Shown piece after piece: positions 43,813 to 52,789 of a stretch of 64,000 nt of DNA (position 1 is its first letter; every line of letters begins with the position of its first letter). Source of the stretch: Gorillibacterium massiliense (GTDB lineage Bacteria; Bacillota; Bacilli; Paenibacillales; NBRC-103111); contig NZ_CBQR020000010.1 in the NCBI RefSeq assembly GCF_000455485.1, forward strand, positions 22,680-86,679, in the 5' to 3' direction. Under the pieces are notes generated by a model. The model saw nothing but the letters and a program-made list of their open reading frames with translations. It ran no database searches and had not been told where the DNA came from. Both the position numbers and the translations under genes were made by a program.

Positions 43813-44265
43813 ATGGAAACCATCGCCGTCAAAACCCAGCAAGAGTTGGATAGGTGTTTAGCCATTCGGAATGAAGTGTTCGTCGTAGAGCAGCAAGTAC
43901 CGCCAGAAGAGGAAGTCGACGAGTTTGACGTCTCTCCGGAAGCATGCCACCACGCTCTGCTGCTGGATGAAGACAATCCCATCGGGACAGGCCGATGGAG
44001 GTTTTACAGCGACGATAAAACGGTAAAGATGCAGCGGATCGCCCTTTTGAAGGAATCCCGGGGTAAAGGATTGGGTAAAGAGCTTCTTCTCGCCATGGAA
44101 AAACAAGCCACGCAAGAAGGGGCTGAATTTGCCATTTTGGACGCTCAATGCCATGCGGAGACGTTCTATTGTAAGCTCGGGTATATCACCCTTTCCACAG
44201 AGCCGTTTTACGATGCGGGCATACTTCATGTACGCATGCGAAAGCAATTGGTGTCACAGGAGTAG
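43813..44265 (+). CDS. GNAT-family N-acetyltransferase
   Basis: A 150-aa ElaA/YjcF-like acetyltransferase: AIRNEVFVVEQQVPPEEEVDEFD, then MQRIALLKESRGKGLGKELLLAME as the acetyl-CoA loop (about 76-99), ending FYDAGILHVRMRK. AAAAGGAG lies upstream of ATG 43813. The substrate is unknown. Confidence 0.88.
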   Translation: METIAVKTQQELDRCLAIRNEVFVVEQQVPPEEEVDEFDVSPEACHHALLLDEDNPIGTGRWRFYSDDKTVKMQRIALLKESRGKGLGKELLLAMEKQATQEGAEFAILDAQCHAETFYCKLGYITLSTEPFYDAGILHVRMRKQLVSQE

Positions 44266-44412
44266 GAGTGTGCCGCCAAACTATCTTATTCGACCGCACC
44301 GATTGATATGACGGCATTCGATAATCGCTGCTTGCCCATCTTGTACTCGTTTTCTTGAGATTAGCATATGGATGATAAAGAGCTGATCAATGGGAACGAA
44401 GGAGGAGCGGCA

Positions 44413-44625
44413 ATGGTAAAAGCGGGTGCGGCAAAGAAAAAGAAGGAACCGGTTAGCGTAACCGACAAAAATCGATTCAATATGAAGATTGTCACGTCCG
44501 ATGTCTGCGAAGTTTGTAAAATGCAATGCGAACGGGGCATTCGCTATATGAAGGCGATGAGGGTGCCGGGTGCTGTAGGAAACGGGGTTCCGTGTATTTT
44601 AACAAAAGGGAAAGGCTACAAATAA
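44413..44625 (+). CDS. Small Cys-containing hypothetical protein (70 aa)
   Basis: Lys-rich N-terminus, then CEVCKMQCERGIRYM and a later Cys (GVPCIL). The C-x2-C-x3-C arrangement could bind zinc or another metal. ATG 44413 has GAAGGAGGAG upstream; the longer frame from 44368 is unlikely. I do not recognise the family. Confidence 0.65.
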   Translation: MVKAGAAKKKKEPVSVTDKNRFNMKIVTSDVCEVCKMQCERGIRYMKAMRVPGAVGNGVPCILTKGKGYK

Positions 44626-44736
44626 AAGCGGGCAATGACACAATATTGTCACGCGAAAACGGGATGATGTGATTTATTTCATAGTGGCAAATCGTGCTAT
44701 AATGGATCAATGAAGATCCATTGGGAGGAATGAATC

Positions 44737-45237
44737 ATGTCTTATCCGCTCCAGCTCATTCCCATGTTCGGCATGGTCGTATTTGCCCTAGGCGTTATCG
44801 CCATTCGTTTAAAAGCTGCCAAGAAACCGACAAACGCCAGAAAAATTCTGATTCCCCCGCTGGGGATGAGCACCGGTTTCCTGATGTTCGTTTATCCGCC
44901 GATGAGAATTCCGCTTTTGTGGGGTCTTGGCGCCTTTTTGGCGGGAGCCGTTTTTTTCGCTTATCCGTTGATCCGAACCTCGAAATTTACCATCTCTCAC
45001 GGTCAGATTTATTTGCAGCGCTCCAAGGCGTTCATCGTGATTCTGCTGACTTTATTGGTGGTGCGCGTGGCTTTGCACGGTTATGTGGAAGAGTTCGTGT
45101 CTCTTCAACAAACGGCCGGCTTGTTCTTTAGCCTCGCCTTCGGCATGCTTCTGCCCTGGCGCGTGGCTATGTACATGGGGTATAAGAAAACGTTAGCGCT
45201 TCTGCCGGGAGCCGAAAAGATGGAAATGATGAAATAA
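44737..45237 (+). CDS. CcdC-like integral membrane protein (DUF1453)
   Basis: A 166-aa membrane protein with about five hydrophobic segments. The conserved KKPTNARKILIPPLGMSTGFLMF block of the Bacillus CcdC/DUF1453 family is present. CcdC is encoded with cytochrome c maturation genes in Bacillus but is dispensable there. No cytochrome genes are nearby. Strong GGAGGAA upstream of ATG 44737. Confidence 0.85.
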   Translation: MSYPLQLIPMFGMVVFALGVIAIRLKAAKKPTNARKILIPPLGMSTGFLMFVYPPMRIPLLWGLGAFLAGAVFFAYPLIRTSKFTISHGQIYLQRSKAFIVILLTLLVVRVALHGYVEEFVSLQQTAGLFFSLAFGMLLPWRVAMYMGYKKTLALLPGAEKMEMMK

Positions 45238-45262
45238 TCCGCTGCCGGAGCATCGGATTTTT

Positions 45263-45439
45263 TTATCGTTGTCGTTTCCTTAAAGGGTGTGCCATTGCTT
45301 TGAGGATCAATGTATCCAACTGTTCGCTAAGATCCAACACAAGCGGATGGATCAGGTTGAACTTCTGTTGGCGAGCGCTATCTGTCAATTGTACGCGCAA
45401 GCTTTCGATCTCTTGGATTACGTCACGATGACCATCCAT
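45263..45439 (-). CDS. Spo0E-like sporulation regulatory protein
   Basis: A 58-aa protein below usual gene-caller limits. The signature LDLSEQLDTLILKAM (about 35-49) matches the S-Q-x-L-D motif of Spo0E/YisI/YnzD phosphatases, which dephosphorylate Spo0A-phosphate and so delay sporulation. A preceding helix (VIQEIESLRVQLTD) completes the two-helix fold. GGGGGAG lies upstream of ATG 45439. One difference is Glu at the usual Gln position (S-E-Q-L-D). Confidence 0.75.
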   Translation of the reverse strand: MDGHRDVIQEIESLRVQLTDSARQQKFNLIHPLVLDLSEQLDTLILKAMAHPLRKRQR

Positions 45440-45655
45440 TGGAACTCCCCCGTATATGAACTCTAGCAGACTCCATTCATTTTACAGGAGCCCTGATAAA
45501 TGAGATATGTGAGATTAGTAGGATTTTTTAAAGTAAATAAATGGGTCTCGCGACCAGAAGAAAACGCCTGCAAGTTTTTTTTCGAGCATCGCAACTCTTG
45601 GAATCGGTAGGAGTATAAATAAGCAAGATAACATCAACGACGGAGGGAAAGGAAG

Positions 45656-46267
45656 ATGAAGGCAAAACGAATCGCCATTCTGATTTTTGTCTTCACTATG
45701 CTGTTTGGGGCTTCTGTATATGCGGATTCGCTTTGGGGCAGCTATGAAGGATTTCAGAAAGTGAAGGTGCGCGTAAACGGAACGGAGCTGAACATCGGTG
45801 AAAAAGACACCCCGGCTTTTTCCATCAAGGGTAATGCTGTTACCCCGCTGCAACAGACAGCCGATTCATTAAAAGCGGTGTTGCAATGGAATGAAGCTAC
45901 ACAGACTGCGGACCTTTACAAGCCCAATGTCCACATGTTCTTTGCCAAAGACTCCGCTGCAGACGGTTCTTTGACCAAGCCTTTTGCTAAGGTCGACAAG
46001 GGGAGCAACATTAGTTTTGTTACGGCGGTACAGATTGACAACCTGACCTTCAAACCGAAGAGTTTTCGGATCACCATCGAAGATCCCGACGGGAATCAGG
46101 TAGTCGAACCGCTTACCATGCCTATCGACAAACCGGATGAAAGCTTCTGGTTTAATTACCTCTTCAAAGTGAATTTCAGCAAAGCGGGCCACTACACAGT
46201 CAAATTCGCCTTTGAAAATCAAGGCGCATACACGGTGGTTTCGGAGAAGACCATCCTCTCTGAATAA
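45656..46267 (+). CDS. Secreted stalk-domain protein (copper amine oxidase N-terminal-like)
   Basis: A 203-aa protein with a signal peptide (MKAKRIAILIFVFTMLFGAS, cleavage about residue 24). A stalk/Cu_amine_oxidN1-like segment (VRVNGTELNIGEKDTPAFSIKGNAVTPLQ, about 37-85) follows, with a beta-rich domain (about 95-203). Such stalk domains are common on Paenibacillus exported proteins. It has no SLH anchor or catalytic domain. AAAGGAAG lies upstream of ATG 45656. Confidence 0.75.
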   Translation: MKAKRIAILIFVFTMLFGASVYADSLWGSYEGFQKVKVRVNGTELNIGEKDTPAFSIKGNAVTPLQQTADSLKAVLQWNEATQTADLYKPNVHMFFAKDSAADGSLTKPFAKVDKGSNISFVTAVQIDNLTFKPKSFRITIEDPDGNQVVEPLTMPIDKPDESFWFNYLFKVNFSKAGHYTVKFAFENQGAYTVVSEKTILSE

Positions 46268-46328
46268 GAGCGGACAAGAACAGCAGGCATTTAATCCAGG
46301 CACGAATAGAGAATTTTCTCATTCCCCC

Positions 46329-46384
46329 GGCCAGACGGGTCGGAAGATACGGTTTTCGTATCCTCCGGCCTTTTCTGTTTTTTT
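46329..46384 (+). terminator. Intrinsic terminator
   Basis: Long imperfect stem (GGCC...GGA...GATACG-GTTTT-CGTATC...TCC-GGCC) followed by TTTTCTGTTTTTTT. It lies after the stalk-domain protein. Confidence 0.75.
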
Positions 46385-46426
46385 CGGCCTTAACCTAAAC
46401 CAATTTGAGAAAGCGAGATTTGCCAA

Positions 46427-47023
46427 ATGACCTTAAACCCAGGATTATTAAGAAAGGCAATCGTGAGTGCGTTTTGTCTGCTTCTTATCGTCTCAATCGG
46501 GCTGAATATAGCACAGCACAATGCACTCCTTGCGAAAAAGAAAGACAATTTGGACGTGGCAAGATACTATGTACGTGAGCATGAGGTGACATTTTCCAAT
46601 GTGTTCGCACTGGCTGGAAGTTCGAATATCCTGGATTACCTAAAATCCCCTGACCATGTAAGCGAAATGATTGAGGGAATTCAAAATGCGGAATTCGACT
46701 ATCAGGCGGCTTCAAAGTACGTAACCCAACAACCGAATGAAAAAAGCGCATCTTCCTTTGAGACGCACTCTCTTATCATGCACTATTTATCCGAGCTTCA
46801 AGCCTATCGAACCTATTTGACAAAGGGCAGCAGCGAAACTTATGAAGGGATCCAACAAATTGAGGCCGATGTTCATGATCTGCAAATGATATCGAGTTGG
46901 CTGTTTGAGAGATATCGAAAGGACGATTTTGAATTTTATTCGGACGAGGATTTTTATAAGGAAGTTTATGCAAATCTCAATAGTGATGTTAAGCGATACT
47001 CATTCATCAATTACACGGCCTAA
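46427..47023 (+). CDS. Membrane-anchored hypothetical protein
   Basis: A 198-aa protein with one N-terminal membrane segment (about 12-30: SAFCLLLIVSIGLNIA) and an acidic helical extracellular part (about 35-198). This arrangement recalls sensor or lipoprotein-like domains, but no family is recognised. The ribosome binding site is weak (GAAAGCGAGA). Confidence 0.6.
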   Translation: MTLNPGLLRKAIVSAFCLLLIVSIGLNIAQHNALLAKKKDNLDVARYYVREHEVTFSNVFALAGSSNILDYLKSPDHVSEMIEGIQNAEFDYQAASKYVTQQPNEKSASSFETHSLIMHYLSELQAYRTYLTKGSSETYEGIQQIEADVHDLQMISSWLFERYRKDDFEFYSDEDFYKEVYANLNSDVKRYSFINYTA

Positions 47024-47135
47024 TCATGCTTCAAACGACTGTCAAAAAACAGAATCGCGGCGGCTTCACTTTCATGGGCAGAATATGGTACGATACCTGA
47101 GTACGGAAACTTTCAAACAGAAACGAGGAGATTTC

Positions 47136-47459
47136 ATGAGCGATCACAAGCATGAAGATAGCTGTGGCTGCGGTCATGACCACGATCACGATCACGAGCA
47201 TGAAGAGGATGTTTTTCTAGTCACCGACGACGAAGGCGTCGAACGGGAAATGGTGATGGTATATACCTTTGAATCGGAAGACAAAGCGTATGCTGTGCTT
47301 CTGGACCGTAACGATATGGAAGCGGACGGAATCATCTTCCGCATTGAAGAAGAAAACGAAGAAGCATATCTCGTCAGCATCGATAACGATGAAGAGTGGG
47401 AGCGGGTAGTGGCCATTTATGAAGAAATCGCCTCCCGCGAGCAAGAAGAAGAAAATTAA
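47136..47459 (+). CDS. DUF1292-family protein with His-rich N-terminus
   Basis: A 107-aa very acidic protein. Residues 9-27 are a His/Asp/Cys metal-binding-like stretch (CGCGHDHDHDHEHEE), followed by a DUF1292 (YrzB-like) domain: VTDDEGVEREMVMVYTFES, then IEEENEEAYLVSIDNDEEW. Function of DUF1292 is unknown; the His-rich head could hold Zn or Ni. ATG 47136 has ACGAGGAGA upstream. Confidence 0.85.
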   Translation: MSDHKHEDSCGCGHDHDHDHEHEEDVFLVTDDEGVEREMVMVYTFESEDKAYAVLLDRNDMEADGIIFRIEEENEEAYLVSIDNDEEWERVVAIYEEIASREQEEEN

Positions 47460-47476
47460 TTTTTTTTGAAAAAATA

Positions 47477-47527
47477 GAAGAAGCCAACCCATTCCATCTT
47501 GCAGATGGTTGGAGTTGGCTTCTTTTT
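47477..47527 (+). terminator. Intrinsic terminator after the DUF1292 gene
   Basis: GAAGCCAAC (47480-47488) pairs with GTTGGCTTC (47514-47522) and encloses a CCATCT/AGATGG hairpin; TTTTT follows. It serves convergent genes on both sides. Confidence 0.85.
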
Positions 47528-47539
47528 CATTATTTTTTG

Positions 47540-47959
47540 CTATTTGCGCGGATTGAAATACATGACTCTCCCGTTGAAAAGATGGGCTTCCGCTTTGAGC
47601 TTTTTTGCCAAACGCTTGCAGAATGCTAATGCTTTTTCCATGTCGCCGTGAGAGCTTGTATCCGGCACTGTGAATTGAATGACGGATCGTTCCCCGTTAT
47701 CGGTTTGACGCGTCCCTACACCAACCAGCAAAGCGCGGTAAAGCTTGTTAATTCCCGTAAGCTTCAACCACTGGTCGTTGCCTTGAGGGCTATCTTCTAC
47801 CGTATAGGGAAAGCCGGCATCCGCATATCCCCAGTCTAATTGTTCACCGGTATGTGCCAATTGCTCCTTAAAGCCTTCCAACAGCTGCTTCAACTCCCCG
47901 ATGTTGACAGAAGCCATAGTGGAGCCTTCCACCAGTTGAATGTAAGCGCTCTTACTCAT
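47540..47959 (-). CDS. DUF1885-like protein
   Basis: A 139-aa soluble protein starting MSKSAYIQLVEGSTMASVNI. It contains WLKLTGINKLYRALLVGVGT and ends HLFNGRVMYFNPRK, resembling the Bacillus DUF1885 family (from memory). The function of that family is unknown. The ribosome binding site is mediocre. Confidence 0.65.
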   Translation of the reverse strand: MSKSAYIQLVEGSTMASVNIGELKQLLEGFKEQLAHTGEQLDWGYADAGFPYTVEDSPQGNDQWLKLTGINKLYRALLVGVGTRQTDNGERSVIQFTVPDTSSHGDMEKALAFCKRLAKKLKAEAHLFNGRVMYFNPRK

Positions 47960-48034
47960 TTAACACGCACCCGCCTATGAGAATGAAGTAGAAACATCTG
48001 CTACCATGATAGCATTTACTTATAGGCGTTGAAA

Positions 48035-48067
48035 ACTAAAAGCGGCAAATCTTAATAATTTGCCGCT
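48035..48067 (-). terminator. Intrinsic terminator overlapping the stop codon of the oxidoreductase gene
   Basis: Minus strand AGCGGCAAA-TTATTAAGA-TTTGCCGCT followed by TTTAGTTTT. The stop codon (48052-48054) lies in the loop, so the stem's 5' arm is the last coding sequence. Confidence 0.85.
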
Positions 48068-49101
48068 TCCGCTACCGGTGCGTCCATGCATGGCACCGTC
48101 ATGCTCTCATGAATCGCCTGATCTCCCCGCAGGGTGATTTCCAAAGCCCGGTAAAAATCCCGAAGATATGGAGTTGGGTCCAGGTTGAGCTCAATCATGC
48201 GGATCAGGTATTCCAATTGAAGGTCAGTCGGTTTGGAGTTGAACGGAATATTCATTTCCGTCTTTTGTCCGTCGCTATATTCGATTTCTACCAGATTGCC
48301 CAAGTGCTTGTCAGCCTCTGAGCGCTGGCGACGGTAAGTAATGCGGATACGGCCCTTTGGACCGATAAATTCCTTCAGGTTGTCCTGGGGCATCGTGTGA
48401 CCCCAACCGGCCTCATAATAGCCGGCCGAGCCATCAGTGAACCGCATGGCGATCATACCGTAATTGTAGGTGTGGAAGGGCACATCGGGCTCCAGCCGCT
48501 GTCCTACTCCGCTTATGGACATGACCTCCGCGCCGGTAAACCAACGCATGACGTCAACGTAGTGAACTCCACAATCCACGATTGGGGATACTTGCTCCAA
48601 CAGGGCAAGGTGGGAACTCCAGGTAGCCGACGTATTTTTGAGTTGGGACATGCGCATGACGATGGGGTGGCCGATCTCGCCTTTTTGAATCAGCTTTTGG
48701 ACTTGCTGATAGGTGGCGTTGTGGCGAAGAATATGGCCGATCAGCAGCTTCGATTTGGCGGAGGAGCCGAGGCGTACCATTTCGGCAGCGTCCTTTAACG
48801 TTCCAGCCATCGGCTTTTCGCACAGAACGTGCTTGCCAGCAGCGAGGCAATTGCGGGTAATATCCAGATGAGTTGAAGGATAGGTGGCGATTATGACGAT
48901 ATCGACATCGTCCCGCAGCAAGTATTCTTTATAGTTGGCGCTCCAGCTTTCCGCGTGATAGCGGACGGCGAAGTCTTTTGCTTTATCTGGAATCAAATCG
49001 GCAACGCCGACCAATCGAACTTGGGGATGGGTGGCGATGGTGTCAAGGTGAGTGGCTCCCATGGAACCACAGCCGACGAGTACGATCCCGTATGATTTCA
49101 T
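48052..49101 (-). CDS. Gfo/Idh/MocA-family oxidoreductase
   Basis: A 349-aa dehydrogenase: Rossmann motif VLVGCGSMGATHLDTI (about residues 6-21), the EKP triplet in LCEKPMAGTLKDAAEM, and the HYVDVMRWFTG block of the C-terminal domain. Likely NAD(P)-linked oxidation or reduction of a sugar, inositol or related alcohol. ATG 49101 has AGGAAGTGA upstream. The longer frame to 49224 is improbable. Substrate not deducible; no sugar genes adjoin. Confidence 0.88.
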   Translation of the reverse strand: MKSYGIVLVGCGSMGATHLDTIATHPQVRLVGVADLIPDKAKDFAVRYHAESWSANYKEYLLRDDVDIVIIATYPSTHLDITRNCLAAGKHVLCEKPMAGTLKDAAEMVRLGSSAKSKLLIGHILRHNATYQQVQKLIQKGEIGHPIVMRMSQLKNTSATWSSHLALLEQVSPIVDCGVHYVDVMRWFTGAEVMSISGVGQRLEPDVPFHTYNYGMIAMRFTDGSAGYYEAGWGHTMPQDNLKEFIGPKGRIRITYRRQRSEADKHLGNLVEIEYSDGQKTEMNIPFNSKPTDLQLEYLIRMIELNLDPTPYLRDFYRALEITLRGDQAIHESMTVPCMDAPVAEAANY

Positions 49102-49292
49102 CTCTCTGTTCACTTCCTGAAGGGGATGGCGTATTGAACTGTTCAAGTTAGCTTCATTATAGGAAACCCGCTCCCGGAAAAAAAGAATCATTCTAGTTGT
49201 TTTTATATTCGATTTTGGCATCATTATCGCTGGTTATAGGCTGTGAGGCACTTCACAGGAAAAACAACTCGGATTATCTCTTGATTTTAAAG

Positions 49293-49332
49293 GGAAAAGA
49301 AAAGCAACCCCCGGGAAATACCCAGAAGTTGC
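49293..49332 (-). terminator. Intrinsic terminator of speA
   Basis: Minus strand GCAAC...CTGGG-TATT-TCCCGG...GTTGC followed by TTTTCTTTT, about 30 bp after the speA stop. Confidence 0.75.
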
Positions 49333-49361
49333 TTCGGTTGGCTAGTTATTTTTTATGCGTT

Positions 49362-50840
49362 TTAGAAGATCGCCGGGGATTCGACGATGACTTTGATGTT
49401 TTGGATGGTGCGGTCTTCCGGACCTTTAACCGGCAGTCCGACATCGACGTGATTCATGATGAAGTCGATGTTTTCTTGGGAGATGACCTCTCCAGGAAGC
49501 AGAATCGGAATACCCGGGGGATAAACGTAGATGAATTCGGCGATAATCCGGTCCGCAGACTCCTTGAATGGGATGACTTCCGTGTCGCCATAGAAGGCGT
49601 CTCGGGGCGTCAGGATGAGCTGGGGAATTTCCGGAATCTCGACGATCAGCTCGTTGGCTGTTTTAATGTTGTAGTTTAGCTCTGACATATGGCGCAGCGC
49701 GGAGATCAACGTATCTACCGTCTCCTCGGTGTCTCCGGGCGTGATGAAGCAGAGAATGTTGTAGAGGTCGCTCATTTCCACTTCGATGTTGTAATGCTCA
49801 CGAAGCCAGTTTTCTGCGTCGTACCCGGTGATGCCCAAGTGCCGAACGTGGACGTTGATCTTTGTCGGATCGTGATCGAAGGCGTATTCCGTCCCGAGAA
49901 TATCGTCGCCGAAGCAGGAGAGACCGGGAATTTCGTTAATGGCACCGCGGGCGTAAGTTGCCAAACGGATAGCTTTCTCTGCCATCTCACGGCCGTTCAA
50001 GGCCAAATTGCGTCTTGCGGCATCCAAGGACGCCAACAGGATATAAGAGGTTGAAGTCGTAGTCAGCATGCTGATGATCGTTTGTACCCGTTTCGGGTTG
50101 ATACGGCCAGCTTTGACGTTAAGCACGGAGCTTTGGGTCAGAGAACCGCCCAGTTTGTGGATGCTGGTAGCCGCCATATCAGCCCCCGCTTCCATAGCCG
50201 AAATGGGCAAATCGTCGTGAAAGGGCAGAAGTGCTCCATGAGCTTCATCCACCAGTACCGGGATATTGTGGTCGTGGACGATATCGACGATTTCTTTCAA
50301 ATTGGCGCATACGCCGTAATAGGTCGGGTTGATGACCAGTACAGCTTTCGCGTCGGGATGCGCCTGCAACGCCTTGCGGACGGAACGGGTCGTAACCCCG
50401 TGGTCGATGCCCAAATTTTTATCGCGATAGGGAGAAAGGAAGATCGGCTTCGCTCCGACAAAAATAATGGCGGACATGACGGATTTATGAATATTCCGCG
50501 GCACGATAATTTTGTCGCCTTCGGAGCAAACGGACATGATCATGGTCATGATGGCGCCGCTTGTTCCTTGCACGGAAAAAAACGTGTAATCCGCCTTGAA
50601 GGCATCTGCCGCCAGCTTTTGGGCTTCCTCGATGACGCCTTTGGGTTGATGCAAATCGTCAAGAGGGGCGATATTGATCAGATCGATGGACAACGCGTTC
50701 TGACCGATAAAATCGCTGAACTCTGGATCCATGCCCACCCCTTTCTTGTGGCCGGGAATATGGAACTGAACGGGGTTGCCTGCCGCATGCTTCCTTAGTG
50801 CGGTGAACAGCGGTGTGCGATGGTGGTCCATAGTTAGCAT
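49362..50840 (-). CDS. speA: Arginine decarboxylase (SpeA-type Orn/Lys/Arg decarboxylase)
   Basis: A PLP enzyme of the Bacillus SpeA family, making agmatine from arginine for polyamine synthesis. Signatures are VQFHIPGHKKGVGMDPEF, FSVQGTSGAIMTM, and the PLP-lysine block ATSIHKLGGSLTQSSVLN; the C-terminal YVYPPGIPILLPGE follows. ATG 50840 (MLTMDHH) sits close behind AAAGGAAG. ATG 50831 (489 aa) matches family starts as well. No speE/speB adjoin. A structured leader precedes it. Confidence 0.92.
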   Translation of the reverse strand: MLTMDHHRTPLFTALRKHAAGNPVQFHIPGHKKGVGMDPEFSDFIGQNALSIDLINIAPLDDLHQPKGVIEEAQKLAADAFKADYTFFSVQGTSGAIMTMIMSVCSEGDKIIVPRNIHKSVMSAIIFVGAKPIFLSPYRDKNLGIDHGVTTRSVRKALQAHPDAKAVLVINPTYYGVCANLKEIVDIVHDHNIPVLVDEAHGALLPFHDDLPISAMEAGADMAATSIHKLGGSLTQSSVLNVKAGRINPKRVQTIISMLTTTSTSYILLASLDAARRNLALNGREMAEKAIRLATYARGAINEIPGLSCFGDDILGTEYAFDHDPTKINVHVRHLGITGYDAENWLREHYNIEVEMSDLYNILCFITPGDTEETVDTLISALRHMSELNYNIKTANELIVEIPEIPQLILTPRDAFYGDTEVIPFKESADRIIAEFIYVYPPGIPILLPGEVISQENIDFIMNHVDVGLPVKGPEDRTIQNIKVIVESPAIF

Positions 50841-50893
50841 CTCTTCCTTTCCTCGAAAAGTGGGTGTAGCGACCTTGCGAATTATCTGCACAT

Positions 50894-50962
50894 AAAAAGT
50901 ACACCAGCACCCCACTGATCGACGCCGGTTTCGCATCAAACGATTAGGGCTGAAGTGTACTT
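50894..50962 (-). ncRNA. Structured leader / candidate attenuator of speA
   Basis: On the minus strand AAGTACAC-TT-CAGC (50962-50949) pairs with GCTG-GTGTACTT (50908-50895), an 8 + 4 bp stem with a UU bulge. Inside, a further hairpin forms (ATC-GTTT-GATGC-GAAACCG-GCGTC-GAT). The distal arm runs into TTTTT, so the fold can act as a terminator. It begins about 10 bp after the predicted promoter and ends about 50 bp before the speA start. I know no matching RNA family. Confidence 0.55.
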
Positions 50963-50972
50963 GGTCAAATTG

Positions 50973-51000
50973 AGTATATCAAAAACGCGCGAGGATGCAA
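50973..51000 (-). promoter_or_regulatory. Promoter of speA
   Basis: Minus strand TTGCAT (51000-50995), 16-bp spacer, TATACT (50978-50973). Transcription would start just before the structured leader. Confidence 0.65.
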
Positions 51001-51055
51001 GAAGATTTTGCAGCAAAATCGCTGCCCAAGGCAAAAAATTCCGGGAAATGCCGGT

Positions 51056-51733
51056 TTACGGGGATTTTGGCCGGTTTTCCGCGCTCACTCCGTACAAAAT
51101 GAAGTTGATAATACGGTCGGCTTCCTCTTTTTCTCCCTCGCCATCATATTCAAAAAACAGCATGTGGGTAATCAGAAAACCGATCAAGGAGGATGCGATG
51201 AAACGCAAGACCGTATAGGGCGGCGCTTGGAGGATCTCGCCTTTCTCCTGAAAATGCCGAACGATCGCCGTCATCTTATCCAAAATCGTTCTGGCGACAT
51301 GGTCGAAAAACTGTTCTCTCAACTCATGTTGAAAAGGGATTTCTTGCAGCAGAATGCGGATCACTCGGCGATTTTTTTTGCAAAACTCCAAGCGGTTGGC
51401 AACCATGGACTTCAGAAACTGATCAAAGCTGCCGTATGGAGGATCCAGCACCTTCTCAAAGCCTTTGATGGCAAAAGGAGCGACGAACTTGACCATCATC
51501 GGCCCGATAATGGAGAAGAGCAGCTCCTGCTTGGATTTGTAATGGCGGAAGATCGTGCCTTCGGCGACACCGGCCCGCTTGGCGATTTCGTTGGTGGATG
51601 CGGCTGCATAGCCTTTCTCGGCGAAAACTTCCACGGCACTCCGCAGGATCATGCTCTGCTTTTCCGTTATCGCTTCTTCCGGACGATCGAGCTTGAGCAG
51701 ATCTTCGATCCAATCATCCAATGGATCAGGCAT
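51056..51733 (-). CDS. TetR/AcrR-family transcriptional regulator
   Basis: A 225-aa regulator with an N-terminal helix-turn-helix (about 25-70: ILRSAVEVFAEKGYAAASTNEIAKRAGVAEGTIFRHYKSK-like) and a ligand domain with an AcrR/FadR-like C-terminus. GGAGG lies 8 bp upstream of ATG 51733. Last gene of an ABC transporter operon on the minus strand. A perfect palindrome upstream of the operon is its likely operator. Confidence 0.92.
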   Translation of the reverse strand: MPDPLDDWIEDLLKLDRPEEAITEKQSMILRSAVEVFAEKGYAAASTNEIAKRAGVAEGTIFRHYKSKQELLFSIIGPMMVKFVAPFAIKGFEKVLDPPYGSFDQFLKSMVANRLEFCKKNRRVIRILLQEIPFQHELREQFFDHVARTILDKMTAIVRHFQEKGEILQAPPYTVLRFIASSLIGFLITHMLFFEYDGEGEKEEADRIINFILYGVSAENRPKSP

Positions 51734-51760
51734 GGCATTGGCCTCCTTTTTCGATTGGAA

Positions 51761-52789
51761 TTAGATTTTGCGATGTTTACGCAGAGCAGCTACGTTGAGC
51801 AGCATGAACAGGATGGAGAAGGCAAGGAGGACATAAGCGTCAACGGCGATATCGCCCCAGTCTTTTCCGCGGATCATAATGTTACGCAATGCGTCTGCGG
51901 CGAACTTGAGCGGCATAATTTCGCTTAGCCAGCGCAGCCAGGGAGCCATCGTATCCATGTCAAACAAACCGCTGAAAAAGACTTGAGGCACGATGACGAT
52001 GGGGATGAATTGGATGATCTGAAACTCGTTGTCCGCATAGGACGACAGCAGAATGCCTAGGGTCAGGGCTGTCATGGTTAACAGTATTGTTATGAGCAGG
52101 AGAAGCCAATAGGAGCCCACCATCAACAGACCGAGGACCTCTGTGCTGAACCAGGCGATGATGACCGATTGCAGTACAGTAAAGATCCCGAAACCGATAA
52201 CATAGCCCACCACGATCTCCCAACGCTTCAGCGGGGTGACTAAGAGCCGTTCAAGCGTTCCCCCTGTCCGTTCCCGGAGAAAAGAGATACCGGCGATGAG
52301 AAAGACAAAGAAGAAGGAGAAAAAGCCGACTAGCACAGGACCAAAGTTGTCGAAGGGAGTAATGTTTTCCGAACCGTGAAGGTACGTAACGACAGGCGCA
52401 GGTAAGCCTGCTGCGGCGGGATTGAGCGCTTGCGCCGCTTTTTGGGTCAAGAGCAGCACCGCCCGGTTGTGGGTCGGATTGCTGCCTTCCAGCTTAATGG
52501 CTGGTGACGCACCATTCATGCTGATGATCGCGTCGACTTCATTCTTATTTAGAGCGGCTTCGGCATCAGGCATGGTATAGTTGGCGACATTCGCTTCCTG
52601 CATGGATAGCTGGGAGATGAGAGATTGAGGCAGATCGACTATAGCCAGCTTCGGACGGTAGGTATCCCCGTTGAACACGTAGGCAACCAACGTCAAAATG
52701 AGCAGCGGCGCGACGAACATCAAAGCCAAGGTGCGTTTATCGTGAAAAAATTGGCGGATGATGCGCAGGCCGAGAGCACGGATTTTCAT
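51761..52789 (-). CDS. ABC-2 type transporter permease
   Basis: A 342-aa permease: one N-terminal membrane segment (LALMFVAPLLILTLVAYVF), a large extracellular loop (about 45-165), then five segments. The motif LRERTGGTLERLLVTPLKRWEIVVGY is typical of YhgE/drug or Na+ ABC-2 exporters. It overlaps the ATPase gene by 4 bp and precedes tetR by 27 bp. Likely exports a drug or lipid-like compound. Confidence 0.9.
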   Translation of the reverse strand: MKIRALGLRIIRQFFHDKRTLALMFVAPLLILTLVAYVFNGDTYRPKLAIVDLPQSLISQLSMQEANVANYTMPDAEAALNKNEVDAIISMNGASPAIKLEGSNPTHNRAVLLLTQKAAQALNPAAAGLPAPVVTYLHGSENITPFDNFGPVLVGFFSFFFVFLIAGISFLRERTGGTLERLLVTPLKRWEIVVGYVIGFGIFTVLQSVIIAWFSTEVLGLLMVGSYWLLLLITILLTMTALTLGILLSSYADNEFQIIQFIPIVIVPQVFFSGLFDMDTMAPWLRWLSEIMPLKFAADALRNIMIRGKDWGDIAVDAYVLLAFSILFMLLNVAALRKHRKI

